64,000 bases of DNA from Steromphala cineraria (taxonomy: Eukaryota; Mollusca; Gastropoda; Trochida; Trochidae), in NCBI GenBank assembly GCA_916613615.1, contig OU744724.1:44556662-44620661 (forward strand), in the 5' to 3' direction. Positions within the stretch are counted from its first letter, which is position 1; each line of letters begins with the position of its first letter. This document shows positions 26,301 through 39,080 of this stretch, one piece after another. Below the pieces are notes generated by a model. The model was not told the DNA's origin and did not search any database. It saw only the letters and a program-made list of their open reading frames with translations. The position numbers and the translations under genes were made by a program.

Positions 26301-26406
26301 GTTGCTTTGAGCAAGAACTGAATTATATGTATATGGTACGAAAGGGTGTAAATGTCCACTTACATGCAAAGAGAAAAGCTGTGCCGCCAATGAGAAGTAC
26401 TTTCAT
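23325..26406 (-). CDS. Unrecognised large acidic protein with N-terminal signal and four D-P-x-F-S-V-P-x-G-V-x-W-x-D-x-C motifs
   Basis: Two coding exons are modelled: 26364-26406 (ATG at 26406) and 26125-23325, joined in phase 1. They give about 947 residues. Exon 1 codes MKVLLIGGTAFLFA, a basic and hydrophobic start like a signal peptide or membrane anchor, and ends in a consensus GTAAGT donor. A short Cys-containing region follows (residues about 16-95). Then come motif copies DPDFSVPPGVLWSDLC (about 148), DPDYNIPAGVSWVDVC (about 250), DPTFSIPAGALWADVC (about 300) and DPLFSVPSGVMWADIC (about 475). Three 26-residue tandem repeats containing NGYVDTESDVQ lie between the third and fourth. The C-terminal half is very rich in Asp, Asn, Gly and His with scattered Cys. 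The composition recalls secreted acidic proteins, including mineral-binding ones, but I recognise no family. The last 70 or so residues look less biased and could be read-through into untranslated DNA or an unspliced intron. The gene is convergent with the transporter. Confidence 0.65.
24895..25130 (-). repeat. 78-bp tandem repeat inside the acidic-protein gene
   Basis: About three near-identical 78-bp units encode 26 residues each. The core is DDDTAS-NGYVDTESDVQ, separated by AQLPTIQS. On the plus strand the shared words are tgtcaacataaccgttg and tcatcactttgtatggttgg. The unit is a multiple of three, so copy number can change without frameshift. The high identity between units points to recent expansion or gene conversion. 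Confidence 0.85.
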
Positions 26407-26836
26407 GTAAGTCTTGGAAGAAGAACCTTAAACATAATAGTTAAGCATGTAAATAGGTAAGAACTACTCAAACATGCATTCATCAGCTAATATGGTGCCT
26501 ATGTATAGACATGACTATATGTTTTATATAAGGATTACAAGGAACGATTTAAATTATCCTTTAAAAATGAGCATTTTAATCAATAATTTCTCAATAGCAA
26601 CTTAAAATTGATTTATAAGATATTGTACTTTTCCTTTTTTTTTCATATTCCATTCAAAAACATATAAAACAATCACTGATAAAATAATCAATCAAGCTAC
26701 GAAAAAAAGAATAGATTCATTTATGATTAATCTTTATGAGGTTATCAATGCTGTCAGGAATAAGAATCTTTCATGTGGATGTTTAATTCACAACAATCAT
26801 GTACGAAAATGATTATTTACAAACAAAATGATATAC

Positions 26837-26886
26837 CTTTCAAAGAGGCAGCCACTGGCGAGGTCATCAGAACATTCACGATAGAG
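26837..26886 (-). other. Candidate 5' untranslated exon of the acidic-protein gene
   Basis: On the minus strand a 50-base segment is bounded by a good acceptor (taattgcag) and a donor (aaag|gtatat). Spliced to the next acceptor at 26413/26412 (ggttcttcttccaag), it leads into the exon with the ATG at 26406. The main frame is closed across this junction by a TGA, so this exon would be untranslated or carry a short upstream frame. Confidence 0.4.
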
Positions 26887-27437
26887 CTGCAATTAAATAG
26901 TATTTGTTTCTTAAAATGTTTCCTGTAAAACGGCACATCGATCAGTTAAATGAAAAATAATTTTCGTCAGGGTGCGGCAGCATTCTCTTACCACAGATAT
27001 CACTCGAGTCCCTTGCTTTATAGCCTTTGTTACAAGGAGACCACATACATCCAGTCTGATGCGCACATATTTCTTACCGGAAGTCTTATATAGAGATATA
27101 ACACAATATTTGATTTGATGGGAATACGGATATAATTAGCTGCAACATATACTTGTTACAAAATGTTACCATAATTTTATTTCAATAACTCGCGTATATG
27201 GTCAGAGAGGTGAACGCGGTAAGAAATGACTGGTAGTATCTTTTAAGTGAGAATGATGTGGCACAACTTTGTTCACCATGGTGTTTTTTACGAGAAACAC
27301 AGGTGAACGCTGTAAGTAATTAGTTTGGTAATGTCTGTAGCGAGAGAATGGCGTGGCAACGGTCAAAGGTCCTATACTGAAACGTCGCAATTATGAGTAA
27401 ACCCCAAAGGTCCATATGTCTATTTATTATTCATATG

Positions 27438-28058
27438 TGATGAAATAAGTCATGACATAAAAAACGATATGCTGCACATGTGTAATAAACCCTAGCGGCA
27501 ATTCCATTGGTTAGTTAAGAAGACCATGTGACAACGGAATGTGGGACTACTTTACGAGCTAATCGACATTTTGCTTTAGCGCGGCCGAGTGCTTCCGGGC
27601 AGCACGCGAAAAGCGTGTAGCACGTGCAAAGTCATGTACACCGACATAGCGGGCGGGTGAATTAGTACAAACGTGTCATTATTTCATCTGCCAGACCTTG
27701 ACACTAAAGACGTGAATAAAGAAGAATGCAAATTCTGCTTCACTTGATATGTGATAATAGTAAGATTTATATATAACACCAAAATAATAATATTTCCGTT
27801 TGAGTATTGCTGTTTGAAACTGGTGCTACACAAACAAGTCTATTAACAGTGTTAACCCTGACCGAGTTACAGATGATTGGTTTCACCATTGACGATGTTT
27901 TGAACATTCTAATAATCGGAATTCTGGCTTTCTGACATTATGGATAATATAGAAATTAACACACTCGCGAGATGTCATATTGTTTTTACAACTCTCGCTC
28001 GGGAAACTATCATTTTACAGTCACTCGTGTTGTAAAAACAATATGACATCTCTGCTTG
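27438..28058. repeat. Interspersed repeat family A, copy 2
   Basis: This is the longer relative of 2520-2984, with the same first and last words. Near its right end it holds an internal inverted repeat of about 24 bases (27969-27992 against 28029-28052, core gatgtcatattgttttta). It lies in the 5' intron of the acidic-protein gene or in intergenic DNA. No coding frame is seen. Confidence 0.7.
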
Positions 28059-28479
28059 GGAGCTTATCTCTATTTTATAACTGAAGTAACTTCTAGAAAG
28101 GCACATAAACTGTTCATGTATGAATGCCTTTAAGGTCCTTCGCCGAAACATCGCCTTAAGCTTGGTAATCCATTACATCTGGTATATTTTATTATGTATT
28201 ATTGTATTTCTTTGACGTCAAAACCAGGAATCAAACTTCACCAAAAGAGCTCTGTTAACTATCTGAATGATTTTTGTAAGAAAAACCTAAGTAACATAAT
28301 CTGTTCATATGAAAGAGAAATGTAAGGGGAAAGGCAATGTCACAACTTGAAGATAATGTTTTTGGTAATCAACAGTTACAGTTGAAACGAACGTAAAATG
28401 GTCGGTTAAGCTATACAAGGATCCCTGTTCCCCAGTTTCACATGATTAAATAACTAGCAAAATGTACATGTGATGCACT

Positions 28480-28950
28480 GTGATGTCCCCTAGCCTAACT
28501 TTTAATCAAACCACATCATCTTAGCCTTATTTGCAAGTGAAACCAGATCCATTCCATAAAGGTAAATATTTGAGAAAATATAAGTAAAAGAAATAAGTAG
28601 CCTACGGAGTAAAAGGGTCCACTTCATCTATTGGTCTAACCTCATTCTAAGTCTCATAAAATCATACCGAAAGAAAAAGGGCCGAACTCCCCACAGGCAC
28701 TAAGTTCCAATTGCTTCCATGGAAACCAGACAAAACAGAAAATTTCAGAATAACCAAAGTAGCAAAAGGCACCACTCCACCACTAGATCTAACCACATAC
28801 CAAGTTTCGTTAAAAAATATTGAACGGGTTTTGAGATATGGCCTTAAAACAAAAGCATTTCGGAACCTTTGCGGTGGAGATGATTAAACCTCTTGAAATA
28901 TTTTGCATGAACCAATAACATTTCTACAGTCCCTTCAAGTCTGTACCTAC
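28480..28950. repeat. Degenerate interspersed repeat with 'ccaagtttcgtt...gagatatgg' segments
   Basis: The stretch holds two related blocks: cctcattctaagtctcataa with later gggccgaactcc, and ccacataccaagtttcgtt with gggttttgagatatgg. I associate this wording with widespread mollusc repeats. Boundaries and class are not determined. Confidence 0.3.
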
Positions 28951-29130
28951 TACCTATATCTAGTATATCTAAGCTTCAATTGCCCAACAATTAAAAGAAC
29001 TTGCAGCGACTGGGTAGGCGATGATCGAAGACGAATATATATATGGCAACATCTTTATTCATAGTAGGCCTATGCATGTTTCGACTGGGTAGGTGTTCAA
29101 ATATATATTTCTGTCTAAAATGAACAATAC

Positions 29131-29325
29131 CTGGTTTGTTCTCCGCCAGCTAGTGAAGATCCGCCATCCACTCCTGGTTGTTTTACCAGTAACATGGACT
29201 GGGCAGTTAGAGAGAGTTCGCGACCAAATAGACGCATTTTGACACAGGTACGGTACACTGACTTTCTGAAGACACGGAGCGTAACTAGGCTGCTCGGTCT
29301 GTGACGTCATGCCTTGAGACACTAT
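29131..29325 (-). other. Candidate first exon (mostly untranslated) of the acidic-protein gene
   Basis: On the minus strand this segment ends at an accag|gtattg donor. It holds an ATG frame beginning MRLFGRELSLTAQSM that stays open to the donor. Joined to the exons at 26837-26886 and 26364-26413, that frame stops in the large second coding exon (about 26.1 kb), out of phase with the main protein. I read it as a 5' exon with an upstream frame. It could instead start a separate transcript. Confidence 0.3.
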
Positions 29326-29336
29326 TCATGACGTCA
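29302..29336. promoter_or_regulatory. Two perfect CRE sites (TGACGTCA)
   Basis: TGACGTCA occurs at 29302-29309 and again at 29329-29336, 27 bases apart. They sit just upstream of the candidate first exon of the minus-strand acidic-protein gene and about 1.2 kb before the MOCS1 start codon on the plus strand. This octamer binds CREB/ATF factors. Two exact copies this close suggest a cAMP-responsive promoter, though the site is also carried by a repeat near 45.5 kb. Confidence 0.5.
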
Positions 29337-30508
29337 TAGGGGAATTCCCTTGTATGCTCAGAGATTTTTTCAGCGACAATGTACAAGAGTGTCTGTCTTT
29401 TATTGTTTGTCACAACTCTTCAAAAAGTTGACCTCAAAGTGTTTTAATATTAATGTGGTATCACTACTAGATGAAAGGAACTAAATGAATAAGATATGAG
29501 GGAGGATATTTTGTCTCGGCCAAAGAAGTTATACATTTTTCCTGCAATTTCTTTATTTTGGAATTCCCTTGGGAGGGGTGAACACCCCCGCACTCCCCTT
29601 CTCCGTCGATATTGAATAGTGTATACAATTTAGATATTGCCCCATCCCCAATCTCATTAAAATCAAATCTAGGATTCGTTCTCTAAGCTTATATTCGTAT
29701 TTGGGTTGTCACTCATCCTTGGATGAAATTGCCCCATCCCCTATATATATATTAGCCTGACAACGGGGATCGAGGAGCCATATAACTATATATATTAAGT
29801 TAATATTGATCGATTTTATTCCCTGTTTGACAACCCGATATAAATGATCAATTGTCAAATTACTAAACGACTTTATTTCACAATTACATATTGACAGCTT
29901 GGCATTTGTTGCTTTATGTTTGTACTGTTTACGGTAATGATGTTATTTTAGCCACAATTAGATTGTATAAGGCTATATCTTTAGTAAAATGATAAGGATT
30001 ACGTACGTACCTTTACAAAGGTCATTTATATCCTAAAATTAACGCTAAATATTAAAAACAATATCACGAACCCTTATTATATTGATTCGAATCCAAACTC
30101 TTCAACTAAAAGTTAGGTATTCTGATATATATATGATATAATTAATGAAAATAGCCATTCAAAAACTGATAGTGTAACGGATTGTAATACGTGAGGGTCA
30201 ATAATATCAAATTATATTGAACTTTATATATAGTATATACATTTAAAAAAAAATCTCAATTCGTTTTAAAACATTCCACGTTCTGTTACAACCGAAGGTC
30301 AACGACCTTCAACTCTCTGATCTCTACCTGTAACGTGACTCTGCAGGTTGGTTAGAACATGATGATACGACGAACTGACTGAATAAGTAGATTGATGGTG
30401 TAAATATTGACAATGGACAGCTGTTTGAAGTGAAGCTATCAATGCATCGGGAACAGAACCCAGTTTAGACTGTCAGTCGGCGATAGAAGCATCAGTCACA
30501 CCCACAGA

Positions 30509-33500
30509 ATGTGGAGTCGGCAGGGAACTCGACTTGTGAAATGCATTTGTAGAAATACCTTCTTGGAAAATCATGTCAACTATTTATCTGGACGCTCATC
30601 CAAATGCTTGTCAACACGAGTTGGGGTGGATGTGGCAGACCAGGAAAAGGTACATGTCACCGATTTTGATTGTTGTCATAACTGATAAAATATAAAGTTG
30701 TGAGAAAAAGGATTTTTTTCTGTAAGTGTAAATGCAAGGGTTGAAGGGGGTAAGCAATACTAAGCATACATGCATGTACTGTATGTTTTCATTGTGACTT
30801 TGCACTTTTTATACTTTCTACTTATAGATGGGTGTAGGTTTGTTTTCGTAGACAGGGGGGGGGGGGGGGGGGGGGCGTAGACAGATATATCGATTGGTCT
30901 GTAGACATATTGACGGTGGTATAGACACTTGAAAAAAGGTCAATACATTAAATCTTACAAATTTTAGTCATGATTATAATGATCATATGTCATAAAATGT
31001 AAGTATGCTTTGTTGAAAAAGGGATCCCAATTAAATTATGATGGTTAAGTGCATTGTGATTATTATTTGAATTTTTATTAAACATTAAATGCGTTTTCAT
31101 ATCAAACAAGAAGACATAGTCATCAACATCCCCCGCCAGATTTGTTCTTATTTTAAATTAAGTCAGAACCTTCTCCTAAATACTCTAGTGTACTCAAAAA
31201 TATCATGACACGAAACTCCGTAAAAAATATTTGCGCGGTTCTGATTTTCGAACTCCATCAAGGTATTGATACCCTGAAGGCACACATCAAATTTGATGAT
31301 CCTATCTGTAACAGTTTCTGAGAAAAATTGGCTCCTTTGAAGACACCTCGAACAGAGTCCCAAAAAACGTAACAAGGGCAATAACTCCGGAAAAAATATT
31401 TGCGCGGTTCGGATTTTCGAACTCCATCAAGGTATTGATACCCTGAAGGCACAGACAAAATTTGGTAATCCTACCTTTAACGGTTTCTGAGAAAAATTGG
31501 CTCCTTTAACTCGGACGGACGGACGCACGGACGGACGCACGCACGCACGCACAGAGCTCAAACCTATATCCCCCTTCCACTTCGTGGTGGGGGATAATAA
31601 TACTTGTTTCAAAGTTTCAAAGAACATCAAACTGGTAAACAAATTAACAAAGGAACAATTGAATGCAAATAACAATCAACTATGGTACTGATTAGACAAC
31701 AGACACCCATGCATGACAACAAATAGGCAACAGTGATCAATTACTACAATAAAAATAACAGTACCTTGAATTATTTGATTCCTTGATCAATTCCTTTTGG
31801 ACTGATTGATGACTTACAGCCATCTTCAAGGTTAACATAGGATGGACTTGCTTAAATTCATTGCAATATTTATTTTGCTTAATATTTTCACTTTATATGT
31901 TATATTTGTTTGAACGAATCATGGTTAAAAATATTTATTTTACAAACAATTGTTTGTATCGAAAGTCGTTTTATCCCACCACCATGCACTATTTCGGCTT
32001 TCAAACATCATACTCTCCAGACAACTTTATTAACTGATATATATATGTAAAAAATAAACATAATAAGAAATAGTAAGTTATTAATATAATAAATATTTTT
32101 TTAATATGTCTTTGAACCTACCGTTTAATCTTTCTACGAACCTACTGTGTCTACGAAAACACTTGTTCCCTAATACATCATGGTACTAAATGCACTGAAA
32201 CAGTGTGGTAATCAACTGTAATGAATTGGTAACTCTTGTAAACAATAAACAAACTGAAAGATTGTAGTGAGGGATCAAAAGGTTAAAAAAGAGAGGTTAC
32301 AAATATGACTGGCTCCAACATACTGTCTAGCAAAAATCCATGAGCTAATTTGATAGCATGAAAGATACCCAATATATATTCCCAAGGTAAAATACAGTTT
32401 AGCCTAGACCATCACCCTCTTTGGGAGCCCCCTACACCTGCTACACTCTAACTACAGAGAAAGTCACATTGAGCATAACATTGTATTATCTAAAGCTGTG
32501 CTAGTTAAGATATTAGTAAATTTATCTAAACTAATAGGCTCTATATGGTACACAGTACCTTCATGATTTTGGATTAGATAGCACTCTAATGATATCCGCA
32601 CTTCAACGATTGTTTGCAATGAATCAGGGCTGCAGGTTTTATAATCTACAGGCCCTTGATAAAACTTGCAGGCCCATACTATTGAATGAAAGTTAAATGA
32701 GAAAATGGATGAAAAAGCCTTTACAATCACAGCATATTTTTATAATTCTTTTCTTCACTGTTTAATGTTGATATAATTGTATTGAATAGTTTAATACTGC
32801 CTGACAAACAGTTGTTACAAATTTTTCTAGACGTTTTTGTTTCATTCTAATGGTTCTCAAATTAACTCAATATTTTGCACAATGAATATTAGGGCTTGGC
32901 CTTTCAGTAGACAAATAGTTTCCTTGTTATTAAAGAATTACAATAGACAGAGACTGACATTATTTGTGGCAGCTAACTGTTAGAGTTACTGTCGTTATGC
33001 AGTATCAGTTTGTTATCTCAATATTTGCATCCAGATTCTTGCAAAATGTCACAAAAATTCTGAATTTAATTATCAAATTTGATGATTTGTGTTTGCCTGA
33101 AAGCCACACTAAGAGATTGTTAGTGACAGCACTTGACTTGATCGGACTGCTTCCAAGCGAGTTAGTCAGGATGACTTTGGGTAGACCTTAAATTTTTGAA
33201 AAAATATTCATCTGTTAAACTTACTTTTTTTGGCATATATATATAGAAAACATTTGTTTGTTTTCATGATTTTAAAACCAAGCTATGTGTGAAAGCTAGA
33301 AACTGCTATGCTGTAAAGTGGATCAGTTTTGATTACAATGATTCCTGGGAAATTTTATTTTTTACAAAATGTTTTGCAATCAATTTGCAATCAAGTTATT
33401 GACTTATTCTTAATCAAACCTTTCAGAAAGATAATTTCTATAACCTCTGACAAATGTTTTAGTATTGGATATAATCCCTGACAGGAAGTTTAAAATAGTT

Positions 33501-36500
33501 TATATGACATGGTTCACAGCAATCGATAGTTAAAACGACACATTTGAGTTGAAAGTATACAATCAAAATTAGAAGATAATTCACTGAAGGCCATAATGGC
33601 CTGCAAATATTTAAAACTGCAGGCCTGATGCAATTTCAATTTAAAATTATCACAATAATGCATGAATGTTCTATTTTGTTGCTTTGCATTAAAAAGCCCA
33701 TACTTTCAAAGAACCATGTGATTTTCTCATTATAGGTTGAGACATCAACAGTAAAGCTTCCTCACGGTGAGAAGACTGTAAGATCGTTCTCTGATTTCCT
33801 CACGGACACCTTTGGACGACAACACAGCTATCTCCGCATCTCCCTCACAGAAAAATGCAACCTCAGATGTGAGTTAATTCTAGTATCATTTCAAGTACAA
33901 AGTATTTAATGCAGAGTTGTTCCTAAATGATGAGCTTTGAGGTCATCTTGCATATTCTGAGCACATGGGACCTTTTGCAATGGTAAAAGTTTCCAGTTAG
34001 ATTTAAGTAGGCATAATTCCAAAAATAAAACTTTAAAAATATTTATTTTATCGAGAATCCAATTTGTTAATTCGTTAGGTTTCCTCTCCACTTGGTCTGA
34101 CTGCAGCCGCGTTGGTCGCATATTCTGACCTAAGCTCAGCTAACCAATCACAAGCTGCCAGCAAAAGCCTTCGGTATCAGTAGCTAGTAGCTTTAAGTCC
34201 TGTAATTATCATGGCTAACCGTCTTCGAAGCTAGACGATGTGATTGGTCCCCTAAAGACTCAGGTTTCGGCTGTACCAAACTGGTAAAAAAACATGTGAC
34301 CTACAGGGGTGCGGTCAGACTTGGTGTAGAGGTTTTTTCGTATCTCCATAGAGTTTATATTGATATATTGAAATTTGATTCCACGGAACAAGGCTGGATT
34401 AAATCTGACTGTTAAAGTATCCTCTCTCTCAATTTTGTAAGGGACACCAAGCCAAAAGGGTAGGCAAACATCTCCAGGACCCCCTCAAGGAACAATACTG
34501 TTTAAGGATTTTGATGGTTTAACAGCTCGAACATCTGAAAAGGGGAGCTCAAACTTTGTCTTTTTATTTTTATTTATTTTATCATGATTGAGTGTATCCA
34601 TTTAACAGTTATTAAAATGACAAATGTTGGCAGATTTACAACATATTGTAAAATAAGATCTCAGTTGTAAGGGATCACAAATGCAACATTTCAAAAATAG
34701 TGTTATATGAGAAGCATTGACTGTTGCATGATTTTAAAGCTAATCAACATTGAATAGTGACAATAGTATGATTTGAAGTTGGAATTACGATGGAAAACTA
34801 GACTGGCAATCAGTCAAACATAATTTTGGGAACTTATCTAAAGCAGTAAGAATTACAGTTACGAGTTGATAATTTTATATACCCGGTATAACAATATCCA
34901 TGTAAATTGGACATGTGGCTTTGACTTCAATAATTACATATAGCTGTTCGAAGATTGTTATTGTTAATTGCTACTTTTGGATGACTGTTTGAGATTTCCT
35001 GAATTTATATAAAGAATTACCTGGGTATGTCATATACATTCGTAAAGCAAAACAATACATGATGAAAATCTCAGCTAGGCTCTTAAAGACACAATGAGCA
35101 ACAACTAAAAACTCAACCAGTGAATACTGTTGGTAATAGAAAATTAGGTTGTTTGTGTTTTTACTCTTATCAATTGTAATTTTAAGGAATTCTTTCAACA
35201 ACAATGAGGATAATTGAGGGTTGATATACCGGTATATTGTCGAGGAGTCTTTAAATTAAAAAAAAATTAAAGATATTAACACCAAAGCCAATAATTTTTT
35301 TCCTTTGCGTAATAAATGGGATGTGGTTAGTGCAATGATAATGGTCTTTTTCACATTGGATTGAGAACTCCCAACATCAAGGAATGACATCTCGTGCTGT
35401 TAATTGCCATACATGAATCATACCTAACACCTAATGTTATTCATTGATAATGGAAACGTGAACAATAGCATTATACCCTGTAAGTTCTTTCACTGCATTG
35501 CTTTGTAAACTAGTAATATGATTCTTTTATGGACATTTGATCTGCTCTGTGTCCTTGTTTATGACAATTTATGACTATATTCTCTATAGTTAATGAATAT
35601 TACACTCTCATAAATATGATTGCAGTAGTTATTGATAATAAGATCAAGGGAGCTCACCTAATGAAACAAAATGTCTTTTAGGATTACCAATTTTATAGTC
35701 AAAGTATAAAAGAATAACTCTCAATAGGAGGACTTTGAAGCCCAACACCCGTTTTGTAGACCAGTTTGATTAAAATCGGCCTAGGTCCATGGAATAGAAT
35801 ATTAAAAATATCAACTCTATGGAGATATAAAATCTTCTACACTAGGTCTGACTGCACCCCCGTACCTCACATGTTTTAGTTTAGTGCATCCGAAATGCCG
35901 CCATTATCAATTGATCGGACCAATCACATTAGCTTGCTTATAAGACCGCTAGCCGTGATCATGTTCGAAGCAGGGTTAACAGGAGTTACTCCCCCCTAGC
36001 TGATACTGAAGGCTTTTGCCGGCAGCTTGTGATTGGTTAGCTGTGGTAACCTTAAAACATGCGATCTACGGGGCTGCGGTCCGACCTAGTGGAGTGGACC
36101 TATCAAAATAACAAGTTCAATTCTCGATAGAGTTAATATTTTGAAACTTTTGTTCGGAACTAGGCCAATTTTAGTCTGCTTGTAGAATAACATTTATTCT
36201 CCGATGTATTTTTGTTTCATTATTGACAACAGTTTTAGACAATTCACGTATTACTGTTTAACAAAAAGGAGCCTAGAAGATGCTTTCACTTCTAGAGCTG
36301 AGTGATCTAGACTTGCTATACTTTTCTAGACTGGGTTGGTCTTCAATTGAATATTTTTGCTTAAGGGTCTGCATGACAGATTACCCCCTTCACTCCGTCA
36401 CTGTGTTGATACAATTGTATAGGCACAAGAAAGCAACTTTATCTAGAAATGCACCTTAAGAGTTTGAATACCAACCATTTGCCACTAACTGCCTGACCCC

Positions 36501-39049
36501 TCCTCCCTCCCTCCCCCAGGTGGGTACTGTATGCCGGAGGAGGGGGTGGAGCTAACCCCCAGGGAGGACCTGCTGAGCACCCAGGAGATCCTGACACTCT
36601 CAGAGATGTTTGTGAGGGAGGGCATCACCAAGATCAGACTCACCGGTGGGGAACCAACGGTCAGACCTGACTTCATGGATATTCTCAGTGAGTACATGTC
36701 TTTGTACACTCTTGACTATAGCTTCCAAAGGTATTCGAGAATTCAAGCCCGAGTCTGGCTAAGCTTGACCATCCATGTTTTTTACTCAGGGACTCCGTCT
36801 CGAAAAGGCGAGGTCATTGTTTCTTATATAGATTATCTTAGACTGTCTATGATGCAAAAAGTTAGATGATCAACATGGCTTTTTCAAAACATGATATTTC
36901 ATGAAATTGATATCTTGGCAAAAGATAGGAATTTGAGTAATCTGATCTGAGTTGAGTCTGACCCATCGATTCTAGTTTTTGGGACCCATGCAAGCCCTGC
37001 TCTTTTTGTTAGATGATGAACACTAAGATTTCCATCACCTCTAGTTCTAAAAATATGCAAAAAGCAAATATGCTGACAGCTGAGAACAAATCTCCCTTTT
37101 TCATCATTATTTTTTTATAATAATCCAACTTAATTCCTATAGATGTGCAGAAGCACACTTATATTGTTGTTGAATCAAACAAGATAACCAATTACCACAG
37201 TTTTCAAGTTAATTGATATTTTCTATTTTCATTTACCATTTTGCTTGATAAAAGAAGTCCAAATAAAATTGTACCAATAACTATAATAGATATTCAGAAT
37301 ATTAATAATAGCCTTTCATTGCATGATTGCATCTATTCAACTCTGTTGACACATTCATTAGTGATAGACTGAACTCGTTAATATCTTATTCTAATTTCAC
37401 TGTGCTTCAATATCATCACTGTTTTATCAATCTGCCAATAAATAGGTGTATTGTTTGGTGATTATTACTTTGATCTCTGCTATTTGATTTCATACAGAGA
37501 GAATACTAAACAATCTTCCATTTAATACCATTTTATTTAATGATATAGTATAAAGCGAGTTTGATACCAAATCATTTATGATTTCAATAAAAATACTATT
37601 AAATGGTAGGAACTTTAGTATTCTGTTTATTACTGGCCAGGATTAATCAAGCGTAATTGGCTAGATGCTCAAAGTGTGGTGAAACAAAGATACTTATGAA
37701 TTGGCTGCCATTGTGATGGCCGAACTAACATTGTGATGTCACAAATAGGCACTATGTTCTATGTACAGCGCTTTAACACTATTGAAATATAGCCATAACT
37801 ATTACATTCAGTATCTTACATGGGCGAGTAATAATTTTTTAATCTTTCTATGTTGACTCAACATTGAAAAGTTTTATGGAATGAAAGGAAATTAAAGTTA
37901 TCCCTTAAAGAGTCAACACTCTGCTTTGTTTGTACACATGCCATTGAATTGTAAAAACAACTGTTGAATTACTCTTTTGAATACACTAACAGGTTGATAT
38001 GAAGTTTTGAGGTTACAAATTTGCTAATTTAGGTTTAGGGACGATAACTAATTTCCAGAACTTTACAACTCAAACATTTGTTTTTGTGAGGACAGTGCAT
38101 ATAATTCTTGACAATCACATTGTTTGTCTGATGATAGTCTACAGTGTATAAAATAGATTTGAAACCTAGCCTGTCCTGAAAATTAATTGGTCAATTCCTA
38201 AGGGGAAAATAAAGAAAAAAATTGAAAAGTTACCAGTCCTGACCAAAAAGTTACCAGTCCTGGCAAGAAGTAGCCAGTCAAGGACTGGTGGACGGGCTAT
38301 ATTTTAAACACTGTGATAGATCTCGCATATGCAATATCACTTCATATCATATGTATACCTGTTATGGATTATGTATTATTATCAAAATGAAATCAAATTA
38401 ACTGTATAATCATGAATTACATTTTGTCACAAAAAAATGATCATCAATTACATATGTATATGTTTACCAGTCTAAACTTTTCAATGATATTGCCACCAGT
38501 CTTATCCCTAAGCTTTTCTTCTGACCCTTTCATAAAAATATTTGCAGTGCCCTCAAATCAGATAACGATTTCAGAAACACCAAATCTTTTCTATTTTCCA
38601 GAAGGACTCAATAGTCTCAAGAGCCATGGCTTACAATCTATAGCAATGACAACTAATGCAATAACTCTGGCGCGGCGACTGCCGGCATATAAAGAGGCTG
38701 GACTTGATCAGATCAACATCAGTCTTGATACTCTCGTACCCCCCAAGTTTGAGTTCATTACGAGGCGGAAAGGCTTCGAGAGGGTGCTGCTGGGAATAGA
38801 CAAGGCTATAGAACTGGGCTTCGACCCAGTCAAGGTCGGTAAAAAAACGTGCATCTTTGTATACACGTCTCGCTCACCTTAGTACAGCATATAAGTAGAT
38901 ATCGATGAAAATACCAAGTTGTGCTCCACCTGTAGGCCCTACCTTCAGTGTCGGATCCAGGATTTTTGAAAGGGGGGGGGGGGGGGGGGTTCTGAGGGTG
39001 TATTTATTGACTTGAATCTATAACTGATTTTCAAAAGAGACCCCTTAAC

Positions 39050-39080
<31 letters not shown>

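Noticed and set aside
36531..36869. A 112-codon frame starting at the CMPEEGV Met as a stand-alone gene
   Set aside because: Only its first 52 codons are real (MOCS1 exon 3). The rest reads through the gtgagt donor into intron.
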